A DNA stretch of 64,000 bases from Spirometra erinaceieuropaei (taxonomy: Eukaryota > Platyhelminthes > Cestoda > Diphyllobothriidea > Diphyllobothriidae): NCBI GenBank assembly GCA_902702965.1, contig CACRXP010000681.1, positions 76,529 to 140,528 of the forward strand. The letters run 5' to 3'. Made by a program: the position numbers and the translations under genes. Positions 23,345 through 35,781 of this stretch are shown here, in pieces. Under the pieces are notes generated by a model, which worked only from the letters and a program-made list of their open reading frames with translations, did no database searches and was not told where the DNA came from. Within the stretch, counting starts at the first letter, position 1; every line of letters starts with the position of its first letter.

Positions 23345-23841
23345 TTTCCTGAGGTTGGATTTGGCCGCGGTATAGGGAACGCTTGCTTCAGAGTTCTCTG
23401 ACAGCATGCCTCCGGATTTGCTAGTCGTATAGCCACTGCCCCGGTTGCTGCTAGCACCCGTTGGCGTAGGCCTTAAATGAAGGTTTTTGGTGTCTGACAG
23501 GTAATATGCAATGCTTCCTTGGTACCGACTCACTGATTCATATCTGTCAAATGTCCAAGATTGGAACTCGAAATCGATCGAGTCCTACCTCTGTCTAGCC
23601 AGGTGGGCATATGTTCGCATACCCTCTTTTCCAGGTGTCTTGACGTCCGGCCAGTGTATCTCGCTTCAGAGGAGCAAGTGCGTGAGTAAGTGCACGGTCT
23701 ATCTTTACCTCCCAAAGGTAGGTCGAGAGAGCTTGTGAGGCAAATACGTAAATTCGGCGCGATTAATGCCCTCGTGTTAGCTATAGTCCAGCGCCGTTTG
23801 ACTAGTTTGCTCTCTGCTTTTCCTACAAAAGGTAGTTTCAT
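23345..23841 (-). pseudogene. Penelope-like element GIY-YIG tail, minus strand, with in-frame stops
   Basis: The frame reads KLVKRRWTIANTRAL and then a GIY-YIG segment (CTYSRTCSSEARYTGRTSRH, LEKRVCEHMPTWL). It continues through HLTDMNQ-stop-VGTKEAL, a second stop after PKTFI, and GLRQRVLAATGAVAIRL. This parallels the tail at 2397-3079 position by position. At least two nonsense codons make it inactive. The RT domain is missing. Confidence 0.82.
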
Positions 23842-26297
23842 GGATACATCCTTATTTACGTTGGTTAATCGGACTGCAGTAGTATATTAATTGTAAATTC
23901 AAATTCATCAGACAAGAGAACGGATATTCTGATCGTGCTTACAATTTCGCTTCATTGCGCAGAACCCTGTTTTTTATAAATAGTAATAAGCATTTTAGAA
24001 CATTTGTATAATGTGTCAATCCATGAAAGTTATAGCAAAGAAGATTTTGTGAATTATCTACATTTGTACATTTCTATTGCAATACCGTGTGTTCAATAAA
24101 AATTTGTTGAATAAACAGCATATCCGTAGCAGCCACTCCTCCCAAATAAGTGTTTTTCTATCTTTTTAATAATTCCTCAGACGCTTCTATTCCCAGGAAT
24201 TCACAAATTTTCTAGAAATACTGTACGTGACCTATCTCATGAAATCTAATAACGAAAACTGGTTAGGAGATTTCTGGACGTCTTAAACGTGGCGCATTTT
24301 GTTTGCTCACCCACTTCCTTCAATAAAACGTCCTTTTCATCTGCAGAAATTATGTTTACGTAATTATATGAAGTACAATATCGGTAAATTTTAGCGAAAA
24401 TAGACGTTGGAATATATTCGGGCAATTTCCTATGCTAATATATGTCCTAGACTCTAGTTACGCATCTGAGTGACTTGGTAATTGAAAGAATAGTAATTTA
24501 AACTCGAGAGTTTTAATAAACAGATTTAGCCGGACTAGAAATTTTATTTCATGTCCAATGTTAACCATGGTTATCAACCTGCTAACAAAAAGGTTATTTT
24601 ACATAAACCAGAGGTTCTATCAATTCCTTAATGTCAGACTAAGAGACCTGTGCGATTTCGTGCCCTAAAGTGCAATAATAACGAAGATAGAGATTACTTC
24701 GTTTAAGTGGGCTGACATTTTTTTGCCGTTTGGAAAATTCTACCTGATGTCGCATAGATGACCACCACGGAATGGTTATTTCCAGCTTTAAAAATATGAA
24801 ACACTAATTGTCGTGTAGGTTAGCTTCTGTGCATATCGTATTCTGAAATAGAACTAGCAAAATATTTATAGCTTCAGCAAAATATCAGTATTTATATGGC
24901 CACTCTGCCGTGCATTCATAATCGACGAACGGAGTCTAAAAGCGAACAAAAACAGTGGAAATGGCATAAATATAGAGAAAAAGGCATGTTCTTACGTTTA
25001 CGGTAGAAATATATTAGTAATTCTCAGGAACGCCAGAGAAACGGCCAAAAGTGTCAAATTTTTACCTGGCCTCACCGTCCAGAAATGCAAAGTACACAGA
25101 GATCCGCCAACCGAGTGCAGTAATAAAGCACTTCTTAACGAGGTAACTTATTAAGGAAAGCTTTTTAATTGATTCAAGGCATATTCGTTGCTGATTTTCG
25201 TTGTGGACAGATTGTTTTCTCGAAAATGAAGTTTGATGTTTGAATTAGTCTTCAAATGTGACCCGAACGACCATCTTCGTAAAAAAAGAGGGCCTGAACA
25301 CTCACTAGTTGGGTAAATGCCTTCAATAACAATCTTAATTTAGACTTTTTAACAGACAGGCAATTCAGAATCTGTCTTTATGGAAGATCGGGTGAAAACA
25401 CTGAAAAGCTTGAAGTATTCATCAATATTTCGAGGCTGAGCTGAAACTTAAAGTAATCAAAAAAAAGAAAAAGTATAAACTAATTTAAGGGAAGAAAAGT
25501 TCTCTCTATAAACACAAATTGGTATGTTTACGATCACGTCTGTCAGTTCTATTTAAATTTATTAGGCACCAACCAGCCTCATGGCATGCCACCTTATGAA
25601 AACCTTTGATCCTACGACATCCCCATCGGCGGAATCAAGCAAAATCCAGCTTCTGCTGTTGAAACTCATATGATTTTACTCTAAAAAGTAGAGGAAGTTA
25701 TGAAACCTTGGAAAACTGTTTTGGAATCTGCACCCAGAGTGTAGGCAGTTGAAAAGTCGTCATAGATGAAGTCACACTACTTATAAGGCGATATTTAGAT
25801 GTAACCTTTACTAAAACATTGTTTTTAGACGTTATTTTATGTCTTCTTTCATATTTATTACGTGTTTGGTATGAGAATACATTCTATACATATAAAAACG
25901 AACTTTACTTAATTAGAGCCATTTTTGATGTTTTCAGGATATTGCGCTCTTCTAAAGAAATCGGTATTTCTAAATAATTTGAAAATTTGAAGCATTTTGT
26001 CCCCGGTACGAAGCTGAAGTAGGCAAGAACGGCAGGATTTATTGGCACCAACAAATTTCGCGACTGCTCTTCAGCTGCTTCCTGTCGCTTCATAAGAGGG
26101 ATAACGAGTGAGAACAATACAACCGATTTGAATTCATGCAGAAAATCGATGCCGAAACAGCAAGGTTAGGGTTTTGGGCAAAGTTGGCTAATCGATAAAG
26201 TTAGTAACACAAACGCCGTAGGGGAAGAAAGTGAAAAAAGGAGTAAACGTTAAAGAGCAAATATGAGGGGAGAGAGGGGGAATCATGGAGCCAAAGG
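23842..26297. other. No identifiable feature; one unassigned open frame
   Basis: AT-rich. A minus-strand frame at 25905-26117 reads NLLVPINPAVLAYFSFVPG and looks somewhat protein-like, but I cannot place it and its splice context is unclear. The rest shows nothing. Confidence 0.35.
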
Positions 26298-26520
26298 CTA
26301 CCATGGTAATGTTAGGTTAACCACGTGCTCCAATTGTTTACAAAGATCTGGTTTCACTCGTCGTATATAGGCTGCCTCCAGGTAACGCAATGTCCGAGTT
26401 GTTCGTGCCCGAACAAGTACTCGGAAGGAAGTTTTGGGGTAGACGGTGTGACCAGTATCAAGTAGGTGTTTCGTAATGGATGAACGCAACACTGCCCATA
26501 ATGTTTCTTTTATGTTTTTA
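26298..26520 (-). pseudogene. C-terminal end of a second Penelope-like family
   Basis: The frame contains SSITKHLLDTGHTV, KTSFRVLVRARTTRTLRYLE and AAYIRRVKPDLCKQLEHVV, ending LTLPW. This matches the usual end of Penelope-type Pol after the GIY-YIG core (S-I-A-K-H-L, E-A-x-x-I-K, P-D-L-C). It differs clearly from the tails at 2397-3079 and 45030-45905, so at least three PLE lineages are present. The RT is absent. Confidence 0.72.
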
Positions 26521-26973
26521 AGTCTTTTAAACTTGTACTTAATTAACATAGAAATCGGACTCATGAAATGGTGTCGGTTTGCGAGTGACTGGCAATCATT
26601 CGTAAATTTCCACATATTTCATCAGTTAGGTCACTAACTGTAGCTATAACATTATGTTCGATGAGACCGCGGAATATATGGCACACCATGCTACTCGTGC
26701 AAGCTTTGAAAAAGATTCCAACAAGAAAATTCGCGATGAGGATTAAAAGTGCTCATAAACTCGGCATTTCCTAATTTTGACGTAGCACTCGTTAACTACC
26801 TACTGCACGCATGCCGAGTATTATTTCTTGAAGCCAAGTTACATATCAAAAAGCAAATAAGATAATAAGCATGAAGCACTTTCATGTTATATTTTCTCTT
26901 ACTTGTACTTAGTTAAGCACACATACATTATAAAGATCGACTTTGGTTTTATATTAGAAATTACAATTGAATA

Positions 26974-27037
26974 TTTAAAAGAGCACGAAGACACGATCAC
27001 TGAGGGGGTCCCAGTAATCGTGCCTTCGTCTTTTAAA
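26974..27037. repeat. Short near-perfect hairpin
   Basis: The left arm, about 26974-27002 (TTTAAAAG then ACGAAG, CACGAT, ACTG), is complementary to 27012-27037 with a 3-nt bulge and two transitions. The loop is GAGGGGGTCC-like. It lies just upstream of the L3 exon. It may be a miniature element or a structured RNA; no flanking duplication was seen. Confidence 0.55.
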
Positions 27038-27101
27038 GAAGAACCTGGGATGCACATTTTCTTTTCCATTCGTGACAATCGAAAATGCTCGATGTTTTGA
27101 G

Positions 27102-27360
27102 AAATACAATCGATTATTCTCTCGACTTTCAATTAGAGGCGACTCTCGATATCACTTATTGTAGAAAGGAAACGAGCACACCAACCTATATTCAACTGCT
27201 CTCCCTTCAATTTTGCCGTTCACTTGCAAATGCCACTGAACCCGCTGGCAAACACTATAATCCCGCTTTATAAGAATTGCTAAATATGCCTTCTACCGGC
27301 ACTTACTCGTTCCTGAAAAGTTGTCTGCTGGATGCTCACTACAATGTATGTCTTCAATAA
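27102..27360 (+). pseudogene. Family locus L3, exon B with an in-frame stop
   Basis: The frame shows SLDFQLEATLDITY and IQLLSLQFCRSLANAT, aligning with the LxLKATxDxTYW and LSSLxLC blocks of exon B in L1, L4 and L6. At 27271-27273 a TAA interrupts it. The same frame then continues with ELLNMPSTGTYSFLKSCLL and ends VCLQ-stop at 27358-27360, exactly the family end (VCQQ, DCHQ). The stop therefore removes the last 29 residues including the conserved final cysteine. No phase-0 acceptor or exon A was found upstream, where the hairpin at 26974-27037 sits. It is either a pseudogene or a shortened variant. Confidence 0.6.
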
Positions 27361-27940
27361 ATATGAGCGTGGAAAAACAGTCGGAGGTACGAGGCTGACT
27401 GTTTTGCAATAAGCATTTATAAAAACGTTCTGTATTTTGAGATCTAGCTTCTGCATGCTCCGCTTTTAAGGCATGTAATTGATAAGCATTACGTCCGATA
27501 CGTTGGTCACTCAGACGTCCAAACGCTACTGATATAAAATCTGTCTATATAAATGAGTCATTGGGCTGTCTAATGTGAAAGTCCTTAAAACGTAATGGAT
27601 GGAACCATGGAGAGTCAGACGTTTGACTGCCATTGAATAAATGGACGCGATGTAGAGTATCTGAATTTTAAAACTCACCACGAAACAAATTGGTCACATT
27701 TTGTTCGCGGACGTATATTCGATGTGCCGCTCCTTATTTCAAACATGATCATAATACAGTAATTAATAAGAACGTTTCGTATACAATAAAAACGTTAATC
27801 ACCATTAAGGAGACGAATAAAATTCATTGGTTACTAGACAGGGCGATACGTCCCTCTTTTTCTTCTACCATCTTTTCTCAACACCTGAAAGCTGTTTTAA
27901 ACTTAATTGATTTTGACTGATTCTCGCCGTACTAATGCAT

Positions 27941-28940
27941 TTACAGTGAGTGAACGATCTCAAGAAATGTTGGCTAAAATTCTGAAATGCGTGTTCGATT
28001 AGGAAGGATTACTTGGTCGCAATTGTAATAATAATTATCCTAAGGCATATTCTAATAACATTTCGGACTTGACAGGATGTCGGCTTTTTAAAGTTCTTCT
28101 GTTCAGTCTCCTGTAGAAAGCGTGCTCGGTAGAAAATGACTACTTAAGTAGCATGCATTTTTCCCATTGATTTTTGATGGTCTTGTAAATTTAAATAATT
28201 TTTATAGAAAACATTAACAAAAATATGCTTTCTTTTAATCAATCAATAGAGAATCACGTCTTCTTTATATTTTATACCTAACAAAAGAGTAAAATTAGGT
28301 TTTAAAAAATTTTCTAATTATGAGACTAATAAGATTGCGAAATGTCTATTCAAATAGAATCGTACCTGGCCGTTTACCACTGCTCCTCATGAAGTGTACA
28401 ACATGGTCCGCATCCATTGCAAATTTGTATGGACTCTGTATGACATCTCTTTATTGGCATAGAAAAATATGTGATTTTCTTTACGCGGAACGCATGAAAC
28501 TTGTAGAGTGAAATCAGTAAGCGCTAATGCAACGAATGGTCAGGCTCCAAATTATTCGGCAATTAGCATACTTTTTCAAAATCTAATTATACTCCTTCAT
28601 TAAGTATAAAGTATAAAAGACGTGATTATATATTGATTGATTAAAAGAAAGCATATCCTTGTTGTTGGTTTCTATAAAATATATTTAAATTTCCAATACC
28701 ATCGAAAATCAATGGGAAAAATGCATGCTACTTAAATATTCATTTCTTTACCGAGCACGCTTTCTACAGGAGATTGAACAGAAGAACATTTAAAAGCCGA
28801 CATCCTGCCAAGTCTGAAATGTTATAAGAGTATGCCTTAAGATAATTACTCTTACAACCGCGACCAAGTAATCCTTCCTAATCGAAAACGCATTTCAGAA
28901 TTTTGGCCAACATTTCATGAGATCGGCCACTCATTGTATA
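27941..28940. mobile_element. Foldback element FB-B, best preserved copy
   Basis: The left arm, about 27941-28322, is the reverse complement of 28557-28940. Matching words include GTAGAAAGCGTGCTCGG, ATTTTTCCCATTGATTTT and AAGGATTACTTGGTCGC. The spacer is about 230 bp. Arms match at most positions by eye. The 63-codon frame in the spacer (28320-28511) is unremarkable, so the element is probably non-autonomous. Confidence 0.8.
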
Positions 28941-29131
28941 TGAATACGATAAAAATTTTAAACAGGTGACGGAAAAGCGAAAATGATTTCCACTACTCTA
29001 TTCACACGGGTGCGATGTAGCAGTATCTAGAGTGGTAAAAGAAAGACTGTGATAGTTTCGGGGAAAGAAAGGAGAACTTGGAGAATTGCATGGAGATTAT
29101 CCATCTTTGACGACATTAGCATATAACTTAC

Positions 29132-29223
29132 CCGGGACTCCCTTGTACGCATACGACCGACATTCGCAAATGTATGGTCCTCGCCTCCGCCGTTAGTAAC
29201 ATACATTGGTCCATTGATGGAAT
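29132..29223 (-). CDS. Unidentified minus-strand gene, exon 3 of a candidate chain
   Basis: A 92-nt exon is bounded by the acceptor GATTTACAAG and a near-consensus donor CCCGG/GTAAGT. It encodes SINGPMYVTNGGGEDHTFAN and VGRMRTRESR, entering in phase 1 and leaving in phase 0. The phase-1 start matches the phase-1 donor of the segment upstream at 29338. The glycine-rich, polar sequence does not identify a family. The FB-B element at 27941-28940 lies just downstream, probably inside the next intron. Confidence 0.5.
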
Positions 29224-29337
29224 CTTGTAAATCAAGCAAAGTCTTCTCGAGCGGTGCTTATATACGCGGTAATGCAAATAAAAACAGAAACACCTCCTTG
29301 CATTTTTAAATAAAGACGAAAATTAAAACATACATAC

Positions 29338-29621
29338 CACCATTCTCGTACGCATTTGTAAGATCGGAAATCGTGACTACCACAACAAACACCACAGTGT
29401 GATTAACAAGGTTACCGGGAACTATCCTTAAGTCCCTGCGGAGACGTCTGCTAGCAACAGCAGGCATGACAACCAACTGGTTCAGAATGTCGGCCCTGTC
29501 CCTACAGAAAACCTGGTGCAAGTCCCACACTTGCCGTAGCCAAGGCTTGGTCAACCTTATGGACTGTTCCACGCTCTCCCACCTTTACCGTTAATCGTCA
29601 CTGTATATGAACCTGTCGACT
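29338..29621 (-). CDS. Unidentified minus-strand gene, middle segment (FN3-like, exon limits unresolved)
   Basis: The segment starts after CATAAATCAG (AG at 29623-29622) with STGSYTVTINGKGGRAWNSP and soon meets a stop. Further on, a different frame reads VASRRLRRDL, IVPGNLVNHTVVFVVVVTIS and AYENG, ending at the strong donor GGTG/GTATGT in phase 1. Either a short intron or a frameshift separates the two parts. The strands resemble fibronectin type III strands or the membrane-proximal region of a receptor; this is an impression and no signature residue proves it. Confidence 0.4.
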
Positions 29622-29925
29622 CTGATTTATGAAAAATGATAAAAATTTTAGTAGGTGATATCTGTTTGTTTTTCAAGTATCGATTTTTAAGTGTGCCATC
29701 GGCACAATGTCATCAGAAATTGTTAACACTACGAACACTTGCCATTTTATGAAGAGGATGGATGCACAATTTGTGTTTTAACATTTGCAATTTGTTAATC
29801 GCTCTTCCTATATTTGACTTTCTAGATGGATTTTTATTTACAGGAGTCGTATTAATTCAAAATTTAGATGTTGTATCGTTGAAAGTTAGACTGATACGGA
29901 TGGAGAAGCATCTGTCTGATCTTAC

Positions 29926-30046
29926 TAACTGTCACTGTAATAAAGCCCAATGAGGCATTGTGAATAGTGTATTTTGCGTGACTGCATGAAGTGTTTTTCA
30001 GAGAACGTTTTCCGGTGAATTCTGCCCACGTTCCTGCATTAATTTC
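29926..30046 (-). CDS. Unidentified minus-strand gene, upstream exon
   Basis: The exon follows an excellent acceptor (TATTTTTTTCAG, T-rich tract) and encodes EINAGTWAEFTGKR, NTSCSHAKYTIHNASLGFIT. Two N-glycosylation sites (NTS, NAS) suggest an extracellular segment. The donor TTA/GTAAGA is phase 1 and pairs in phase with the acceptor at 29621, giving a continuous reading across the junction. Together with 29132-29621 it looks like part of a membrane or secreted protein gene. Confidence 0.45.
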
Positions 30047-33000
30047 CTGAAAAAAATAAACAAGACAATATACAACTGGATTGCATATATGTACCATAAG
30101 ACACATTAGAAGGCAGGGGGACCCACGGATGCGCAGGTTCCCTAGTAGTTGTGTTAGACAGTGGCACAGGATTGGTGAAACACACGTGTTCGGGCTTTTA
30201 GCATGCATCATTGTTGTCCGTATGGTAAATGATTACGTAATTGTACATTACTGGCTGCTTGTCGGGGGTTTATAATTATTAACAAGTTGCTCCACAGAAG
30301 CTGATGTATTTCGCCTCCAATATTCGTATCAGATTTCGAAACGTGGTTTAAACTGTTATTCCGAAGAATTGTCTGCACGCTGCGTGTATCGTTTGTTGGA
30401 AATTAAGCAATACAGGACAAAAAGTAAATGCACAACAATTTATTCTTCTTGAAAGAATAGCAGGGCGGATAACGTATACTTTTGCTATGTGCCTCTTAAC
30501 TTCACTTCAATGTTAATAAAGGAGACAAATTAATAAGGCGAACCAAAATCTTTATGAAATTTGACTGTTCATGTCCTGAGCGAATTTAGTAAGAAAATAC
30601 TTGATGATACTAAAGGGTCGAACATGTTTTTTTGAGTAAAACAAATAAACCATACAGGACAACGTACATTAAAGTGACACTTGATGTGTCTAGTGGCTGT
30701 GGCCGGCAATTGTAATGAAGTACACACGCCCAGTCAAAATGCTTCTGGTCAGTTGATTTTTTTAAGGTTGAACTGCATGTTCATTTCGAAGGACGCTTAG
30801 GGTTAATGTATTGTAATGTATCTAATTAATACTCACAGAAGGAGTTTCTGGGAACATGGGTCCACTCTCAGACGGCAAAGGTATACCGGAAGGAAATTGT
30901 CATACCCTAACCTGGACACCTGCGAGGAGAACCTAGAGGATTCAGCATATTTAGTCCAACTAAGCTTGAACATAATTGACGCGAAACATGCGCATTCTAA
31001 AATCTAATGCAATATGCAGTGTAAGGGCTCCGGAAATTAGTGTTTATAATTTGTCGGAATACGAGTGATCTGTAATCGATTTATGAAAATAGCGTGTTGC
31101 GCAAACGTAAGAAGACGCAAAAAATCAATAATTATATCGAGACATATGTGCGGTAGATGTGATATCTCATCAAATGCTAACCGAAAACCAGGGATGCGTT
31201 TTCAATACAAAGTATTCCTTAAATAAGTTTGTAATATAAGTAACCGCACAGTGCAATTACATCGTCATTATTTTACCGGCTGTTAGCAAACATTACATAT
31301 GTTAACAACTGCTGGTGCACATGCTGAAATACTGAATAATAACGGTTCGTCATAAGAAGCAAAATGAAGTATTGGAAACATAAGATGTGACAGTATATGG
31401 AATATTCAGTGCAAAAAATCCAATGTTCCCACAAAACCGATACAGCTGACGAGCATACAGGACTGAGAGTCAACGCTCTCGCAGTTGGTGGCCGGAGGTA
31501 ATGTGACCAAAGCCGAACACTGACCCATGCTTCTGCGAAGACGAATGCTACTCACATGAACAGCAACGACGGATCAATGCAGCGGGTGCTGTCGGAGAGG
31601 CCAACAGGCGCGATGATGTTGTTGCAACTATGCCGACATTCCAAAGGTAATATAGGACACGCGCGCCCGTCAGTTGTCAGCCTTGCGGAGGTTTTATAAG
31701 TTATGAGTGAAGCGTTGTTGATTTTATCTAAATATCCACGTCCCCTGAGATATTTATGTGGATGACCAGGTGCTACTGCAGGCGATCCCTCCCGATAAAT
31801 GCGCAGACCGGTTTAACGAAGAAGTCTCACTTGATTAAAATCGCCCTTGTTGAGAATCATCGAAATATCAAATGAGGGTTCGCCAAAAATCGGACACTAG
31901 TAAATACATACCAGCAAAGTTCCTAGCGCATTATCCCGAGGGCTTTCATTAACTTGGCATGCCACTCCGAAGTAATTTGGCAAAATGAAACCCTAGGTTT
32001 TGGCACTTAGGGAGGTGTTTGAAAATGGTTTTAAAGTAAATCTACTCCGGAAGTATCGTTGACTCACTATAACTGAGATAAACGACGATAAAGTAAGACA
32101 AACAAGTAAAAAAAACAAAAAACATGTAAAAAATTCTACATGAAAATGGCCTTCGTAAAATGCTTATCAGCAAATGTGTAGAAAAACAACCCCCAAATAT
32201 TGACGTGTCGCAAACTGAGATGAAGCAATTGTTGATCTCATTGTCAATTTAAGAGGATCTGGCTTACACACTTCTACGTAATCACTCAAACGATTCCATC
32301 GCGCGCACGTGTCCAGACTCCAAGATACGACAACTTTTTCTAAGTCGTCTGTTTATTAGCCTAGAAGGTAGGGATAGACTCCCTCTTCGGACATCTTCAC
32401 TTGCTCCTATAAATATTATATTTGTCGAGTAACTTGTCAATTATCCAAACGGACTCGAGGGCACCATCATGCCTGGCTGAAGTAAGGTATCGAAAAGTCC
32501 TTCTTTTGCGCAACTGTAGCTTATTTGGTTGAAGCCCGCCACGGGGTAGACGTCAACCGATCATTCCCATTCATCTATTAAGTGCCAGTAAGACACTTAA
32601 TGTTCCTGCGTTGGTGGCTACTTGCGATAGTAGGGGTGGTGACTGTACGCTTATTCAATCCAGCGTTGTGCTCGCGGAAAACGTTTGTACGAGCGCTGAG
32701 GCTCCTCTGGGCAAAAACAAACCCAGCATATGTGTTCACAACCCCTATGTCACGTCGCGTTAAAGCCAAGAAACCGAGACCGAGCTGGTTACCAGACGCC
32801 GTCGCTGTCCCTAGGTCCCTAATTGTGCAGGACTCGAGAGCGTGCGTTTGTCGGACTTCAATTCCTAAATGTGTACATGATTGCCATCGCTGAACTTCAA
32901 CAAACAATATTTGCGACGCCTGACCTGATTTGAAATGGTCAGGACTGGGGGCAACATTTATTTTATTTCGCTGGGCTGCATAAAGCAGTTTGACACAGAT

Positions 33001-33326
33001 TGCCCAACCCTGGAGATGTCTTGAAAATCAGTAAAATGGCGCGTTGTGATCCACGAACATAGCTTGTCGACGGGCTAATCTAACAACCAAGACGCAAGTG
33101 TGAGAACTGAACTAATAAATTATTAAAACTTACAGCATCTAGTCGTATGTACGCGAATCAAGTAGCCATTTGCTATCTGTCATCATGGAATTGCATTGTG
33201 CGTTTGAGAAAACTACTGGCAATGACGGTCAGTTTACATTCGACAGGTCCTTCATTATTCCCGTGTTACCTTTCCTATTTATAGGTAATAATAACCGCTT
33301 TCGAAAGACAAATTAATAAAGGTATG
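30047..33326. other. No identifiable feature
   Basis: Open frames on both strands are short. The complementary 109- and 103-codon frames at 32578-32907 oppose each other with no motif. An AT-rich CCTATAAATATTATA at about 32405 could be a promoter-like word in an unrecognised repeat. No gene is supported. Confidence 0.35.
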
Positions 33327-35726
33327 TTCATCGCATTGAAACCGCTTAAAAAACAATCGTCTTTTTATCTTAACGACTCATCATTTTTAGAATCGTACTC
33401 CGGAGATTAACGCATTTTCACACAAAATAAAAAATCAATCACTTATTATGTATTTAACCTTCTAGGACACTTTCACAATGCCACATATGTCTGCAATGCC
33501 CTTACGATATCGTCCGTAGGCGATACTTTCTGCCCTCCGTCCCTTATGGCCGCATCCAATTTCGTTAATAAGTGAGTCGGCAGCAAATGCCGTTTTATGC
33601 AATCGTAACTCAAATGCAAGCTTTATGGTTTTGTGTGTGCTGCGGTTGATGTGTCGGCCTATGCAAATCCACTTGGTCTGCGTTTCTAATTTTAATATAT
33701 TTAAGAATTCGCTGTTGCTGAGGAAGCTGTTATGTGCTGCTCGAGGTGAAATGAACCGGCAGACTAAACGCCCATGTGTTCAGATTTAGGGTATGCAAAA
33801 GCAAGGAAGTAGGGAGGCATTATTTGCATATTTCATATTCCAAAATAGATGACCATGCTAAAAATCAGGACATAAGCCCATTCTTCATATCAGAATGACC
33901 AGTAAGACGGTGCGCGTTTGCAAAATGCTAGGCGCGAGCCTACCGAAAGAGCGATATGAGAACATAGTTTACACTGCTGAGTTAAAGCTGTGGGTAACAT
34001 ATCAGGCAAAACGGCCATTGCGATCTCCCGGCCAACATATGCATCCCATCAGCCGACAAGGAATTCAACCTTAGAACGCTAAGGTAGCTCATCTTGTCAC
34101 GACTGGATAAATGTGTCTGCATTGGTTCTTAAATAACTTTTTGACAGCTTCGACCGCATTTGTAAGCATTTATGATAGAAATTCCGGGAAAAATATAATA
34201 AAAATGCGAGGAGTAGTAATACAACTCCATCGTTATTTAACTCGAGACCTCACTAGTTAGCCTGGACATAATTGCGGGAATGTGGAGTGAAGGACTCTAA
34301 TACCGACAATGAGGCTAAATGACTTCTTCCCAGTGTAATCCTTATGACATTGTCACTCATGTCAGGGCCAAACCACCACCCGTGCAAGTCTGAGCATATT
34401 TACCTTACCCCCTCATACGCGTCATGCGCATGGGCAGGGCTGTGTGACATTCATTATCATTGCAACAGGGTGGTGCACGTCGTTGTTCACAACAGTCGAA
34501 CTGCCATCACGAACGACTTCATTGTTGAACGTGTGGATTGGTTCATATTTGTCTATTGGAACCGGCTCCCGTCTAAGTCTGTAAGATTTGCCTTACAATC
34601 TCGGACGCATGCAACACGGACTAAAATGGCTTTACGTACGGCATAAAATAAGATTGTATGGGTTATTTATGCATAAGTGGAAATTGTGTTGTACACACGT
34701 CGACGGTGTTTTCCTCCTTTAACCCTAACCCTACCCTCTATTATGGAAAATAGTCTTAAATTTTAGGTACGTTAACTACACAAAAATGATTTGATGTGAA
34801 AAACAGCGTTAAATTTGGCCGACAGTGCGGTGGCATTGAGATCGAACGCTCTAAGTCTGGGTTGTTCGGCATTTTTAGGGTGAGCTGAAAGAATTCAGAC
34901 GTCTATTGTTGACTGTCGTTCGCTAAAAGATGCAAACATTTTGCCTTTGCAGTTTGACATGGCTCTTACTGATAAGTATCCTTTTTGGAATCTCCAATGT
35001 GAAACTTTACTTATGAGGGATTCCTCTATTTTTATTTATGTTCCGGTTCCGTTTAACATTGTTACCTCGATAGCAGAACATTTGAACCTATGGAATACCT
35101 TTCTATGCTTGTCGGTTGCCTAGCATTTTGCAAACACGCACCGTCTTACTGGTCATTCTGATGTGAAGAATGGGCTTGTGTCCTGATTTTTAGCATGGTC
35201 ATCTATTTTGGAATATGAAATATGCAAATAATGCCTCCCTACTGCCTTGCTTTTGCATACCCTAAATCTGAACACATGGGCGTTTAGTCTGCCGGTTCAT
35301 TTCACCTCGAACATCACATAGCAGCTTCCTCAGCAACAGCGGAATTCTTAAAAATATTAAAATTAGAAACGCAGACCAAGTGGATTTGCATAGGCCGACA
35401 CATCAACCGCAGCACACACAAAACCATAAAGCTTGCATTTGAGTTACGATTGCATAAAACGGCATTTGCTGCCGACTCACTTATTAACGAAATTGGATGC
35501 GGCCATAAGGGACGGAGGGCAGAAAATATCGCCTACGGACGATATCGTAAGGGCGTTGCAGACATATGTGGCATTGTGAAAGTGTCCTAGAAGGTTAAAT
35601 ATATAATTAATGATTGATTTTTTTATTTTGTGTAAAAATGCGTTAATCTCGGGAGTACGATTCTAAACATTATGAGTCCTTAAGATAAAAAGACGATTGT
35701 TTTTTAAGCGGTTTCAATGCGATGAA
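33327..35726. mobile_element. Large foldback element FB-A (about 2.4 kb)
   Basis: The left arm, about 33327-33932, is the reverse complement of 35118-35726. It matches over about 600 bp with few changes, from TTCATCGCATTGAAACCGC at the outside to TTTGCAAAATGCTAGGC at the inside. The spacer of about 1185 bp has no recognisable transposase; its longest frame is 100 codons at 34344-34646. Long terminal inverted repeats around a non-coding core fit a non-autonomous foldback-type DNA transposon. It ends about 55 bp before the putative L4 exon C. Confidence 0.85.
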
Positions 35727-35781
35727 AAGACATTCTCCACGTCTGATAAAGTGGCTATGTCACTATCGCTAATGCGTATTA

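Noticed and set aside
32578..32907. Protein-coding gene on either strand
   Set aside because: Frames of 109 and 103 codons overlap on opposite strands with no motif or splice signals; probably chance in a GC-richer patch.
34717..34740. Interstitial telomeric repeat (CCCTAA-like)
   Set aside because: Only about two imperfect units (AACCCTAACCCTACCCTC); too short to be meaningful.
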